Of a DNA stretch of 64,000 nucleotides, positions 1 to 12,480 are shown one piece after another; the stretch's first letter is position 1; each line of letters starts with the position of its first letter. The stretch is from Opisthorchis felineus (lineage: Eukaryota; Platyhelminthes; Trematoda; Opisthorchiida; Opisthorchiidae), in NCBI GenBank assembly GCA_004794785.1, contig SJOL01008870.1, positions 33,163-97,162 of the forward strand, read 5' to 3'. A program made the position numbers and the translations under genes. A model generated the notes under the pieces. It was not told where the DNA came from. It ran no database searches and saw only the letters and a list, made by a program, of their open reading frames with translations.

Positions 1-480
1 GGGTCCACCAAGCTTCTCGGTCTGCACGGATACTCAGTTTCACCTGGTGTCGGATGATGCGTCGGGTGGAGTTGTGATTGCGGCCAGGAGGGATCTGTTG
101 CCTGGTCTCCAGCAAGGACACAGTCTTATCAGAGATCCATTTTTTGGACGAGGTTGGCTGGATTGTACCGCAAACAGACTTTCCGGCTTTGAATAGCGCT
201 TTAGATATCTTTTTCCCAGTGGCCCTTTATAGCCGACATCATACCGTCCGGCAGGCGTTCGAGGAGCTGGTTCTGATAATTTCGTTTGACTTCTGGGTCC
301 ACTAGCTTCTCAATAGCTAAGCGAGGTGTGTGCGTTTTGCGTACATCTGAAAAGCGCAATGAAAAGCAGCAGCGTACAAGTGCATGGTCGGAGTCTACGC
401 TGGTGTTCACTATGCTTGCGTCTATCACAGTTGCCCGGCGCTCACGAACAGCGCTTAGGTCGAGCTTTGCGAAAGATGTC
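1..480 (-). mobile_element. RTE-like non-LTR retrotransposon fragment, endonuclease end to linker
   Basis: Read on the minus strand, this stretch carries the end of an APE-type endonuclease domain (VDSDHALVR, near 420-390) followed by the linker that precedes the reverse transcriptase (EKLVDPEVKRNYQNQLLERL, then RADREAWWT at the window edge). The same order of blocks occurs in the + strand copy at 19.3-20.5 kb, where VRADREAWWT recurs near 20.44 kb. The coding frame is broken at least once, near 200. The element continues past base 1, so its reverse transcriptase half lies outside the window. The end near 480 is approximate, because the match to the family fades upstream of VDSDHALVR. It probably sits in an upstream intron of the RanBPM gene. 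Confidence 0.75.
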
Positions 481-1933
481 GACTTAGATGCTCTCAACTC
501 CCCGAAGACGCTCTCTATCACGACGTAAAAAGATCTAAGCATCTTAAGAGAAAGATTAACATACTATGGGTGGACGGATAGCCGAATATTCGCGATTGCT
601 GTACCAAATTACGCGGTCGTATCACAGCTGGAGTCGTTTAAGGGAGATTTGTTGGTGGAAGGACTGCTGTACCGGTAGCACCCCACATCTAACCACTGCG
701 CCTAAATATTACTGCTACGTGCGTCGTGAACATAGCACTGGGGGTCAACAAGTGTGCTTCCACTTGCACTCATGGTTTCTCAACACTGTCTAGAAATTGT
801 TCTCCTGTGTTTGTTGCGGTTGATACACCACAGCAGTCAGATCACCGTGATTTAGATGAAGTCTCAGCAACAAATACTAGGAATGATAGAAAAATATGAT
901 CTAATAGGCCGACATCTTGTCTACAACAGGCGTTATTCAAGTAGAGTTTGAATGTAGCAAAACGGGTACTCGAGACCTCTTATGTTAATGTGGGTCATCG
1001 ATTGTCCTCCTACTTCTACAGCACACCTTCGTTGGTGGTAATATTTTCCTCACTTACTGGTAGATGTGTCTATGGACGCAGTTTGTTGCCCATCGCAAGT
1101 GTTCTTTGTTTAATGTTGGTTAATGGATTGCTTTTCTTTGTCACCGAATTTTGAGTGCTTCTTTTTGTAGTTTATTTTGTTATTGGAGCAAATCCTAGTC
1201 CTGTAGAAGAACGTTTGTGGACTCTCTGTATCGCTGCCTCCCCTGCACAAAGCCATTAAGATTTACGTTTGCACTCAGAATTCCTCTCACAACACTATCA
1301 CATCACAAAACCACTTGACTGTCACGTGGTATCATGATCCAGCTGCGTGGAAAGTACGCAGTATGGTGAAATGTTCTATCTTGTGTTAGGTGGATGGTTC
1401 TTTCGTTGCGTGTTTATTACTCTGATTATAGGGTCGAGGGTAATCGCCATTGCCGGTAGGGCCAGCAACACCTGTGTTGAGTTTGGCTCCTCACTGCCGT
1501 ACAGTCTGAAGCCCGTTCGAATTGATGACTCCATGTGGTTTAGAGATCCTTGAATCTTTTTGGTTTCCATTTTCGATTCATAATACGTAATATATTACGA
1601 CTCGTCATATGAGCAGTCATATTTTCCACTTCCGCTGTGCTCAGCGATGATGTTGGGTTTTTGTTCGTTGTTCACTGAGCTTGGTAGTTGGGTATTTTTC
1701 TCAAAGTACTTTGAAGCTTGAGTGAGTGGTCACTCACAAGACCAATTCACGCTGTAGATTATCTGAGACACGTGGATTAGGCAACCACATATTTATCGGC
1801 GCCCTGTCATGTGATGAGAACTTCAGTACGTGTCGTTTTCAGGGCAATTACGTTTTACTCTTTCTTGTTGACGCTCGTCTCAGCAGTTTCGTTGCGTGAT
1901 TCCAATTTCTTCTCTCTTTCTGATTTTGTTTAG
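481..1933. other. Probable intron sequence upstream of the first visible RanBPM exon; no gene seen
   Basis: No open frame here resembles the expected first half of the SPRY domain, so the preceding exon should lie before base 1. A 14-base perfect palindrome (CGTAATATATTACG) occurs near 1585 and is probably incidental. The end of the stretch is a pyrimidine-rich acceptor ending TTTAG at 1933. Confidence 0.5.
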
Positions 1934-2127
1934 GAATGGAGGCGAGCTCATGTGGGTATCACAGTAACAACGGATCGATATTCCACGCAGGAAAAGAGCT
2001 CCCAACATCCGGCCCCACTTTTGGCGAAACAGACGTCATTGGCTGTGGTGTGAATTTCGTCACTAACTCCTTATTCTTTACCAAGAACGGTGTATTTATG
2101 GGACCGATAAGCATAGGAAGAAAGCTG
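1934..2127 (+). CDS. RANBP9: RanBPM exon: C-terminal half of the SPRY domain (5'-partial gene)
   Basis: This is the first visible exon of a RanBPM (RANBP9/10) orthologue. After two bases that complete an upstream codon it encodes 64 residues containing GYHSNNGSIFH, the block GPTFGETDVIGCGVNF and LFFTKNGVFMG. These match the SPRY segment of RanBPM proteins (GYHGDDGHSF, GPTF..GDVIGC.VN, CFYTKNG). SPRY is a beta-sandwich protein-binding domain. The acceptor is TTTGTTTAG before 1934 and the donor is CTG|GTACGT at 2127/2128; the exon ends on a codon boundary. The family's usual W before the YHGDDG block appears as M (GMEASSCGYH). The ATG at 1936 is internal, not a start. Earlier SPRY exons are outside the window. 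Confidence 0.88.
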
Positions 2128-3309
2128 GTACGTCAAATTATGTGTATTAGTAAGCCGGTTTTCACACTTCGCCTACATTTGTTATCTGCTAATTAAACCG
2201 CTTGACACGTTACCGAATTAATTGACGGAATCAGAATGCTCAAACGGAAGTACCAATATACAGTGGGCCAGCTTATATAAGACCCGTTAGCTGTATCCAT
2301 AATTCTGCGAATGCCTCGAGTGATGTTGAGGATACCTCTGTTGTATTCCGTTGCAAACGCTAAGGAGTGCGAACTATGGCATTCGATGCACCTCCAGTGT
2401 CGTTTGATGGTATTTTGAACATTCTCGGCCCCCCTCCCCTAGGAAGCATTTTCATAAGATAGCGTATTGAGAAGTCACGGTGTATGAGGAGTCCCAACAA
2501 CCGACGAAAGGCAGATATTTGATTCAGACATTTCCAGTCAGGCTTTTTATTCAGCATTATTTCTCACTTCACGGTCAATCTGCAAAGGTTGTTGCAAGGC
2601 ACCAAAATCAGACAAAATCAGGCTTATCCAGCGAATGTTTCCGTGGTCCTTACGTGAATGTGCTAAAAGTTATTGCAATAGCTTTCTACTCAGTATGTTA
2701 GTTGTTGCCATTCATTCTTAAGCTGTTGCCGGACACAGTTAACTTCGAAGGTAGCCAGACCTAAGTGTTCTGGTCCAGGAGTTTTGTAATGCTTCAAGTG
2801 TTGCAGCCCTCTAACAATTATAATGAGCGGCCCGAGTCGCCAAAAATTAGCAACAAAATTGTGCCAACAGATACTTGCCCGGAACCTGTGGAAGTGGTCC
2901 TACCTGGATTGTAGTCCTGTGCAATGCTTTCCTACTTAGCTGTTCACGATCTGGTTCCTTTGACACAGTGTCGTGTTGCAAGATGTCTGGGTGACTATAA
3001 GGATGTTAAGAGTGCATTCTTAAAAGAAAGGTTCTATTACCAGAACCGAATCTCATAGGTGTCATTCCGTTGGCTTGACCAAATTATCCGGAAATAGTAG
3101 CCCTACTAAGGTAAACTGGTGTAACTTAGCAAGAGTACGGAAACGCCATACATCGAATGTGTTAGAAGCTGCTCGACCAGAAATTCCAGGCGTGGAACGT
3201 CACTGGAAACAACTTACAGAAACCCTAAGCGGAACACAATAGAGGAGTTGTGATGAAGTCAGTCACAACGGTATTTGAAACCATTATCTAGCTCTGAACC
3301 TTTCAGACA

Positions 3310-3511
3310 GGGGGCGAGATGGCTCAAGGGGTTAGTGCGAATTTACTGCCCGGAAGGTCCGTGATTCGAACCGGAACTCTGCCTCTCGACTTCCCTTGTC
3401 TGGGCTTGGGCAACCCGGCAGTATCCCAGCCCTTATGCTTCCTTCGGATGGCGTAGCAGCTAGGCACCAGAGGCTGTTACAGCTGAATATTATTATTATC
3501 ATTATTAATCT
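3310..3511 (+). repeat. tRNA-derived SINE, family 1, full-length copy
   Basis: The 5' head looks like a tRNA: a box-A-like GATGGCTCAAGGGGTTAGTG and a box-B-like GTGATTCGAACC about 40 bases later. A body of about 100 bases follows, ending in TTACAGCTGAAT and an ATT-rich tail (3486-3508). The same order (head, CTTGTCTGGGCTTGG-type body, ACAGCTGA end) recurs at 11850-12035, 24290-24490, 18396-18590 (reverse) and 25838-25900 (reverse, 3' end only). The multi-copy pattern, tail and imperfect tRNA folding argue for a SINE rather than a working tRNA gene. Confidence 0.82.
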
Positions 3512-6267
3512 GCAAACTCGATTGGTAAACCTAATATCCGATTTCATTATTTGAGGCCTTCACGTTATGGTAAGATCACTCCGGTTCATTGTACACAGCA
3601 GCACCGACAATCCAAGCACCAGACTGGTGGAAGGAACCCCGACAATGAATCAACGAATTACTGACCAACCTGGAACCAGCTGTTTCAAAGTCAGAAAGCG
3701 GATTGACTTGATTCCTATCAGACAAGTTTTAGACGACAGTAGTGCAGTCACGCAATCCAGAAAAATTGCTCACGGTAACGCAAAACTAAAGTTATGCAGA
3801 CAGGCCTCTCTTCGGTAAACTAGTTCCTTGCGAGTACGTTCATTCATCTTGTAGAAAGTTCTTGAACTCAACCTTCCTACTTGGTGTATAATTGATTTGT
3901 TGTTGGCTTCCCGCGCAGTATGTCATTGAATTGCAAAATTGCTTGGGCCTATTCGGGAACCGTTGCTTAACCATTCGGCTGAGAATACCAGCTTTTTTCT
4001 GAGTGAAGGGTCCAAATGGTTACAACAACTTGATGCATTCCCTTGGTGCGAAATCTCTGTTCACAGTCTCACTTTCGATCAAAATAGCCGACTTTACTTA
4101 TGATGAATATCAATATCGGTATACTTTTTTGGAGGTTGGAAGAACACATTGTGAGGTGTGCATCTAACATCCACTTTCTAGTCGATCACCGTTATTATCG
4201 CCAAATAGCAATGAAACTCTATGGACCGCGTTTAGCTGACATTCCTCTCGCCAAGGTTGAACGTGACATTTCGTGCAGTTTGCCCTAACAAGTTAGTATC
4301 TAGCTTAGGCACGTGGATGACATTCGTAGCCTGTGATCCATTCGCCAAGCACTCCGGTTTGCTGAATCCCTTTAATTGTGCACGTCCGCCAATACTTTCC
4401 ACAAGCGAATTTGGGAATGATGACCGTTTGCAGTTTTGGGACACGGTGCTGTGACTTAGTGAGTCGGAAGTGCTGAGTCCGGTTGTGCACAGAAGCATTT
4501 GGGTTGGCCCATGCCCACCCTACCAAAGCTTTGTTCCACTGCGTTATAAAGGGAAGAGCCTGCTGTTGGTCGTATCGGTCAAGTACAATCAGTAGCCTTA
4601 GTTCCTTAGTAGATGAATGCAGATTCTTATTAAGAGCCTTTCGTCCGCAAGCACTTACTCCAAGAAGACCGCATAACCTTTAAGTATAGCACCAAGGAAA
4701 GACATATTTCTATCAGTTTCATTCTAGCTGCTAACTCGAAGGCCTTCATCATTTGTGCACACAACGTTTACGCCTATTACGCTGAATGTTTTGCCCAAAA
4801 ACTAGTCCTCTGATTGTCTAATGCCCAAAACACGGGTTCTCAGTTCAGTCTAACTCTCTGCTTTATCCTTATGTCTACGCATACGATACCTAGGACATAT
4901 AACTTGGCTTTTATTGGACGGGTTTCGAAAAACGCCCAGGTTCACTTGTTAAGGGCACGTGAAAACGATCGACAGTTTTATCCTTCATTGCTTTGTTAAA
5001 AGTAACGGTCAGGTGGACTGCTCAAACGCTGGGCTGGCCAACGTAAACACCACATTTCCGTGATCCTGATGAGTACGTCGAAGGAATTGGTGTTAAAAGG
5101 GAAGACGCAACTGATTCAACCGACTCTGTCGTATCTGATATTCTTCAGCTGAATGTGTTGCACAAAGACTGCCTTACATGAAGCACAGTCGTTTGAAGAT
5201 TATCACAATTTACAGGTTCAGTTGAGTCTCCCGTTAGAACCAATTTGATTTGTGAGTTATTATTCGACTCTAAATATCATGCAGCTTGTTTAGCTTATGA
5301 ACAACAATCGACATAATGAAGAATGTCATATGGGTGAAGATCCAATGGGATTTAGCCATCCAGTGCTTATGTATAATGGCCAGTCAGCGTGTCTGAATGA
5401 TGGCGTGTCATGATCTCTGTTTGTTTGATTCTGTTTTGTGCGTCCCATCGGCTCAGGTTCTTTGGACTTCTGTCCAATCTGATTACTGTGATTGAGCTGC
5501 CCTAGCCGATCCCGCCATTCATACAACTGCTTTGAATGTCTATCCACCTGGTGTGATTTTTCAACGAGCGATTATTTTCTGCGTCCTATGGGGGCAAACA
5601 TTTGATTCCGGTACTTAGGTCAAATGACTACATGTAACCTAGACGTTTTTTGTGGACGGTTATGCCATCATAGGACGAACCGCAAATCATAGCATCCGCC
5701 GTGGTTGAAGTCAAAACCTGTGAGTCGAGTCGGCAGGACAAGGCAGACCAAGTGAAGAAGCCGAACTCTGGTGTCACATAAAAATAAGAGCAGTTATAAT
5801 GGAGTCGTTCGACCACAACCCTTAGGACGGATTACTTTTTAGCGCTTTATCAGCTTACCCAGTACAATGCAGATCACATCGTGGATTGATAGAAGATGTA
5901 GGATACACTGTAGGTCATTCAGTACAATACATTCGTATGAATTAGATAACCCGGGTGTTCGAATCTCATCTAACTACTCAGCGTGGTCACTGCCACATGC
6001 CCTAGATGGACTGATACGAGGTAGACCAAAGGCTATGACAGATGCTTCGTATAAACAGATGAGGTTAGAAACGATAACGGTAACAGTTTCCTCTGCTTAT
6101 GGCATGCTGCATCCGACAAGCCTGAACTAGTGACCCGGCAGTGTAACAGCCGGAAAGTGCTACTGCTTTTCATTCGGTGATTGATTTCGATAATGTGGGC
6201 CTGGATACCAATACTTGTTTCACGGATCATGGTATCGTAGACCAAAGGCATAAAGTGAGATGTGATT

Positions 6268-6358
6268 GCGCCAGGACAGGAGGACGATTGTTCAAACGAG
6301 AGTCATGTGAGTGTGTATTCTACAAAATCCCGCAACCACCAAAGACTGAAATAATTAT
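6268..6358 (+). repeat. Dispersed repeat, partial copy (same unit as 45930-46026 and 46362-46452)
   Basis: The segment beginning GCCAGGACAGGAGGACGATT and continuing through TTCAAACGAGAGT and CCCGCAACC matches two better-kept copies at 46 kb. In those copies the unit directly follows SINE family 2 sequence; here the SINE part is missing. The function is unknown. Confidence 0.65.
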
Positions 6359-9300
6359 GCGCCCACATGGGTTACTGTTTTCAAACTGAATGTGACCAGG
6401 TTCCAGAGCATTCCTTAGTCGATGGATATCGGTCCCATGTAGGTACGAGACTTGCATAACACAGAACAAATTTGACCAAATAAGCAGACTCTACGGGACT
6501 GACATTACCACGGCCTTTCCGTGGTTGATTGTGAGGTGATGTTTGAAAATGGAATGCCCTAGTTTGATTTCTGTTTGAGACCCTCAGTCACTATCATCCT
6601 CGGTTGTTTCGTGGCAATTAAGTCAGTTATGATTTATCACTAACCGTATATCGGAATTTCTTGGTGCAAGAAACATGGTGAGCTTTGTGTATCTAGATGG
6701 ATGAGCGTTTCAGTCGACTAACTTGGAGGGTTCCTATAATTCTCCAAAAAGAAGTAAATGTACTCCCTGGATATAAGCGTTTCTGATGGTAACACTGCTT
6801 GGCTTTCAAGACTTGTGGGTATTGTGAAGTAAGTGCTGGAAACCTGTTCATTTTCAGCGAGCTGTCTAGTTTGATTCGTAGATGAATAAGCAGTCTAACA
6901 CTTTTGCTTTATCAACCTGGTACCTTCTCCTAATCAGTCGTTTGATTTGGATTCTGTTTGGATTCCTGTACTAATTTCCCCCGGTTTGCGTGTAGCGAGC
7001 CGTCAGGGTAAGAGTAGACGGCCTAGGTCACTGGACATAGAAGGAAGTTGTTTTAGATGTCGCTAGATGTTTAGCCTCATGCCAAGACCGAATTTTGTTT
7101 GTTTTCGAAAACATACCCACGTTTGTTTTCCTTGTCATCCATTGTTGTCGCTACAGCAAACTGCCTCAGTCACGCAAACTTCTGACGTTTGCATCAACAC
7201 GGGTGATGTCAAGCAGCACATGATTAACCTCAACACAGGCACAAGACCCACACGATTATCACCAAACAATCGGGTAAATCACACTGCCCAATCTAAGAAG
7301 CAAGTTTCAGAAACCAGTAACACGTCCAACCAAACGCCGTCCTATCTCATCGGAGAGTTCGCCTGTGTAAAACAAGACAGGTTTCAGAATAGGAACTAAT
7401 GAGTAACTAGGCAGTCCTCAACATTTTAACCAAAATCAGTCGTTTTCGGAGTGTCCGGATTAGCCGCCCTTGCCCCATATTGTTACACGCAAATCGTGTG
7501 TAACTCGTATCGTGAAGACCATCTTGAAGACCATTTCTCTGTTTCTGATTGATCTTTAGTCACCTAGACCAATCGATTCTCGTGTTTTCCTGACAGCACC
7601 TCCACGCGCCATAGACTCACGTGCTGCGTTGCAACAAAGAAAGATATGCTGGAATACACACAGACACCGACCTGCGCAGCAATTGTACCTGTGTCCAATG
7701 TTGTATGCAAACGTGAAGCTGTCGTCTGTCTAGTTAAATAAAATCCCAACTTTTGGTTATCGAATGTCCTCATGAAACACTGCTTCAGCATATTTCGAAA
7801 AAAGAACTTATTTCATTCAGGATTCATCAGATTGAGCTTGAATCTACAATTTTCGGGATGCGAACTGAACACCAGCTGTAAGACATGAGCTACGGTTAGA
7901 TTGACTACTTGAATTCCCATTGATGCTCAACATAATGGGTTCTTGTTACATGACTGACTTCCTGAGAACTGCTGCATCGATTTGTTCTCTCAAATACGAT
8001 ATTTTGTAGGTAGTATGTATTGCGCTGTTGCTGCTGCCAGAATCGCTGTTATCTCTTAGGGGGACACACCTGCTTAGCAGTAGGAGTATCTATTTCGTCA
8101 CACCCTGTCCATCTCAGAAGTTAGGTTCTTGTATTCTGTGAATAACTGTCGGTGAGTGGATTTAAACCAGTGCATATGGTCGATGCTGCAATTCTCGTGA
8201 AACATGACCCAAGATTCCCATACAACGATATAGTTTTTATGTTATTCACTGTATGTGTCCGTTTTTCGTTCTTTGTAAGGGGCTACGTATTTGCCTTCAG
8301 GCTTTCCAGGAATCGTTTTCATATACTGCAGAAGCTCTGACACCCGGATCTGTACTTTGCAGAAACAATTTGTGGTATTCCAAAGACTTCCGCGTGTCTC
8401 AGTCTCCAGTTAGTACGAGCGGTATTCTCACCTAATTCTTTGGTTGAATCCACTCTGTTACGCGTCGAAACTCTACCTAACCCACAGCAGATAGCGGCAA
8501 TCCTGTTCATCACAAAGCAGTAATACAGTGGTCATCTAACTAGTCCTGCTTCCCAGAGGAATAACGTTGTATTGGCGGCGCGACCTTTACCGCTAGACCG
8601 ACGGGCAAGATAGTACTCCTTCAATAAGAGGAGAGGAATTTCGAAACTCCGAACCCTACTACTCCACAACAGAGACAACAGCTTTGGAAATCAAGACTAG
8701 GTATAGTCTATTTGCGATGAGTCTAACTGTTCGGATTGCAAGTTTAGCTCTGCTGGGAGTCCCTGAAGCTCGTTGTGGGTAGCGAATAATGATAGTGACG
8801 GCTGAACATTCCACATACCGTATTACGGGTTTTGTAGAATTTTCCTTTCCGACGGTGGCTCCACTCTCTCAACACCAGGGTGCGTTAGAGTTGGTATGTT
8901 TATCCAATGATAGCCGTTCTGTTGTGTGGCTGTTAAGCTAGCTGTACCTGACTCAGTTCCAAGCTAGTCAAATTACGAGGAAGTAGACATTCTTTTCAAT
9001 CAAATGTAAAATACGGATCATCCATCGCACTCAAAGAGACAGTGCGCAACTGGTGTAAATCTCCGAAGGACAGTCTATGAAGTAGTTACAATATAGTCAA
9101 ACGTAAGTCGGCCATAGCAATCTTCGCTTGTTTTGGTCAGTGACGTAACGCTCTTGTAGATGCTTGCGAAATCGTATAGGTTTCAGATAGTCTATCTACT
9201 CGCTTTGGGTAACGTAACTTCGAAGGTTGGCTATCTGGCCAGAAGAGCGTGCTATAAACCCTCATTCGTTACGCACGCAATGAGCCAGTCTACATTACTC

Positions 9301-10113
9301 TTTGAGGAGCATCAACCGCGACGAGACTTCTAAAAGTTTGCAAGAATACGCGTGCACATTCCTAACGGTGTTCTGTTCCGGGGTGTGATGAATAGTTACT
9401 TCCACTGGACATTTGAATGGCCGGATGGGCCTGCTGCTTCATTACATTACCCTAGTATAAGCATCCCGCTGGGAAAGGTTGGTATGTTGCAGCAATTCAC
9501 TGATGGTATATTATCCAAAGGTGAAAAAGAAATACATTATCCAGACAGATGTTAGTCTCACTAGTAAATGTAGAACGATTTATTCTATCAGGGCACCATT
9601 TGTCAGGCTCATCTGACAGGATTCGTAAAGCACTATATATCAATCATTGCTTGGGCAGTTATGGTACCAAGACCATGCGTTTCTTCACAGCACAAGAATA
9701 GCAGCCCTTATTTCTACTCAATCAACACTCCTTTCCAACTTCATGGCTTTTCAGTGTCACCAAGCCACGCTCAACTGTTTCAGGCTTAATTACTGCGCAG
9801 ACAAAATGTCCAAACTGCAAAGATTCGGTAGTTCAGCTTCATTCCCCATCCATTTATCTTCTGTAAACTTGTACCACAACTGTAACCTACTATAAAGTAT
9901 GATCCACTCTCTTGTCCCAGTCCGACAAGGAGTGTCCGTTTCACCATTGAACGGTCATCAACTTCGGCGTGTATCTTCTACGCGTACCCCAACAGCAACG
10001 TTGTCAGTATAGGACGAACGATCATTGCACCTGCACTTTTACCATCTGTGCTGTTTCCCGCCGCAACAGTTTTGTCAAATGTTCCCCTTTCTACTCCCCC
10101 TCCACTCCTTCAG

Positions 10114-10295
10114 CCCTATCCCGTTTATCCATGCGTGGCCATTGCTTGTTCCAAATGTCACGTGAGTGCAAATTTCGGTCAGCAGAAATTCTCGTTCGAC
10201 ATTGGGCAGTATATCGCACGTGAACGCGCCGTGGTAATCAGTGCTGCTGTGGATCGAAAGTGTAACGACCAGTTAGCACATGTGACTATGCGGAA
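10114..10295 (+). CDS. RANBP9: RanBPM exon: SPRY-to-LisH linker
   Basis: The exon encodes 60 residues plus two bases of a lysine codon. It starts PYPVYPCVAIAC and contains VSANFGQQKFSFDIGQYI, which matches the conserved RanBPM block after SPRY (VDANFGQ.PF.FDIE.YM). The acceptor is CACTCCTTCAG before 10114, in phase 0 with the previous exon. The donor is AA|GTAAGT at 10295/10296. In the protein this joins the SPRY domain to the LisH helix pair. It is the better-conserved of the two linkers in this protein. Confidence 0.88.
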
Positions 10296-11849
10296 GTAAG
10301 TTTCTGCACACATTGACAAAATGCCTGTGGATTCAGTGTTGTGCCCCGATGATATCTATATGCATGCGGTTTCCACTATCTTTTCTCACATTCACTGAAT
10401 ATGCCACAGTCCCGCTACTGCCACGCGAATTATTTATGTTGTCCAGTATGATAGACCAGTGTGGTCACTGTGTAACTCAATATCCGATCAACAAACGAGG
10501 GTAATCGGTGTTGCAGGAGGTGTTTCGTTCTGGAAATGCATCTAATCCTACAAGCTGCGGTGCCCCGGTTCTGTGTGCACATGTCGAGTTATCGCTTACC
10601 GAGAAGGTGGTTATCCCCACCAGATTCAGAGTAGAACAAACCAAGAGGGGTCGGCGCATGACTTGGTAGAGGGACATGAACTGCGGGATATACCTTACTT
10701 GCGTTGTTTGGAGACATTGCTAGAAACGATGTCGGTTTCTATCAGCAGTGATTGAAAGTTTGAAAATGTGTGTCAGGGGCTTCCGCTGTACTCCTGTATC
10801 CCGTTTTGTCATCTTGTTGCTTCATTTCTAGAATGAGTGGATACGGTCGAACGGCAGCGAAGTGTCGGTAATCTACACTGCTGTTTGTTGCGGCGGTTAT
10901 GATGGCCGGGATATCGTTCGATGGACAATTCTGCTTTTTTTAATCATACTTCAAAAACGACTTGTCAATGCTTAATCTCTGATAACCGCCTTAGTTGATA
11001 GCAACTAATATCCAAATGTGTTTATACCGCACTTCGATCACTTCTTTGTATATTTCTGAATATACACCAATCTGTGACCTTCACTGCGAAATATACATGG
11101 TAGACGAATGATGTAGGCTACGTTTATGTGTGAACCTGTGGTGGCTATATCAGTCTTCATGGACTGTTTGTTTATTTTGAAGGAAACGAACTATATGCTC
11201 AGAGAAGGTCCGCCGTGACCGTGGATAACGCCTGCGTGCGTAACAAAAAGGCTACGCTGAGGCGTACAAAAAAACTACCGTCGATTTGACCGCGGACAGT
11301 TTATCACTTGCGAACGACATGACATTCGTACGTATATTATTGTAGAGTTACTCTGTGGATGTCATCAACTGGACGCAATGTTCTTAAAAAGAAAAAACCC
11401 ACAAAACTTGTATTCACAAGAAACGCTTTTCTCATGTTTTGCTTGGACACACTTTAATAGGGCAAGTTCGATGCCATTCAAACCAAATATTAGGTAAATA
11501 TGCAACCACCTCACCATCATATATGCTACGCCACTGACTTATTGCAACATAGACAGGTATTTTTCAGTCAGGCCTAGGTAATGGTACCAAGGCATCGCAA
11601 TGTTTAGCAGTATTCTCGTGCGTGGTGCTGCTGTCAGTACTGCGTGAAGGTGCAGTGCAATACGAAGGCATTGGTGCTCTGGGTGTGCAAGTCCTAACCG
11701 CAACCTTCTACACGGTACAATGTTGGTCTTGTCAGTTTCTCTACGTTTCAGTATGCCTATTAGACTTTGCCACAATAATCCTCTAATAATCCCGTTTAAA
11801 TGACTCAGTATCTCATCAAATTCTAGTGGAATAAATGTGGGTGATAATT

Positions 11850-12035
11850 GCCTGAGATAGCTCAGTGGTTAAGTGCGAAATTGTCGACCGGAAGTTTTGT
11901 GGTTCGAGCCCAACCCCTGGGTCTCGACTGCTCCTGTCTAGACTTGGACATTGTAGTAACTCAGCCCGCGTGCTTCCATCGGATGGCATGGTAGCTATGC
12001 ACAGAAAGGGTGTCACAGCTGAAAGATCCATTGAA
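11850..12035 (+). repeat. tRNA-derived SINE, family 1
   Basis: Head GCCTGAGATAGCTCAGTGG with box-B-like TGGTTCGAGCCC, then the shared body (CTCCTGTCTAGACTTGG, GCTTCCATCGGATGG) ending TCACAGCTGAAAGATCC. It belongs with the copies at 3310 and 24290. Confidence 0.82.
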
Positions 12036-12059
12036 ATTTTCATAAAGGAAACTACTCAC

Positions 12060-12480
12060 AAGGTTGCTTAAAGGTCATCCACAACCCACGACCGGTTTAG
12101 CTCTTCTTGGGGCTCATCAGGTAGGCGCAGTCCCCGAGTTTTCGTCAACTTTATGTTCTACTTGAAGAGTATCATAAACGAGAGATTCAATAGAGTCTCC
12201 CGTGAAAACCCAGTTGATATGCAAATGAGTGTATTTGTCGAAGTCAGTTGATATTCTTTATATATCGTCTCCAAAGTTAGTGAAGTGCGATTGGTGTATT
12301 CTGAAAAAAATCCTAATACGGCAATGTTCATTAATTGACAGTTTTCTATGATGCGTTCAGGTATGTTGCCAAAGTCATACTGGTACCACTTTTTGTTGCA
12401 CTGTTGCTTCTGAATATTGCACTTGACTCGCGTAAGGTCTCGGAGAAAAAATCGCGGAACGTTTTTCACCCCAGTCATAT
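12060..12480 (-). mobile_element. Penelope-type retroelement fragment (terminal-repeat region), inferred
   Basis: This 420-base segment shares an ordered match with 31222-31530: first a block around CCCACGACCGGTTTAGCTC (31.25 kb: CCCACTACCGGTTTGACTC), then a block around ATCATAAACGAGAG and CAAATGAGTGTATTT. The first block, read on the minus strand, folds as a hammerhead ribozyme (separate entry). Hammerheads of this minimal type are known from the terminal repeats of Penelope-like elements, which is why I assign it there. A 106-codon minus-strand frame covers 12158-12478 but resembles no protein I know; in another minus-strand frame the strip over 12170-12235 reads [18 protein letters not shown], conserved in idea but broken. 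Confidence 0.5.
12084..12126 (-). ncRNA. Hammerhead ribozyme relic, type I arrangement with minimal stem III
   Basis: On the minus strand the order is: stem I 5' side CCTAC (12125-12121), core CTGATGA (12120-12114), stem II with a five-base stretch AAGAA, core AAA, stem III ACC/GGT with no loop (12096-12091), cleavage-site C (12090), stem I 3' side GTGGG (12089-12085). CCTAC pairs fully with GTGGG (one G-T wobble), extendable by another wobble. The single core fault is T at 12099 where the invariant G12 of GAAA is expected; stem II also has a C-A mismatch. The copy is therefore probably inactive. Loop-less short stem III is the form described for hammerheads in Penelope-like elements. Confidence 0.7.

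Larger units (their letters stand above)
2128..10113 (+). other. RanBPM intron, about 8.0 kb
   Basis: The intron runs from the GTACGT donor to a CCTTCAG acceptor. It holds one SINE (3310-3511), a short copy of a repeat also found at 46 kb (6268-6358) and a possible minus-strand tRNA-like block near 8570-8625. Apart from those I see nothing recognisable. The open frames in it are short, unsupported by homology and probably chance. Confidence 0.7.

Noticed and set aside
1585..1598. 14-base perfect palindrome CGTAATATATTACG
   Set aside because: Short, AT-rich and single; no link to a feature.
8570..8625. Reverse tRNA-like strip (GGTCTAGCGGTAAAGG)
   Set aside because: Box-A-like only; no box B at the expected distance, so not listed as a SINE.
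12158..12478. 106-codon minus frame as a gene
   Set aside because: It lies in the repeat shared with 31.2 kb; the more conserved reading is in another frame and is broken.
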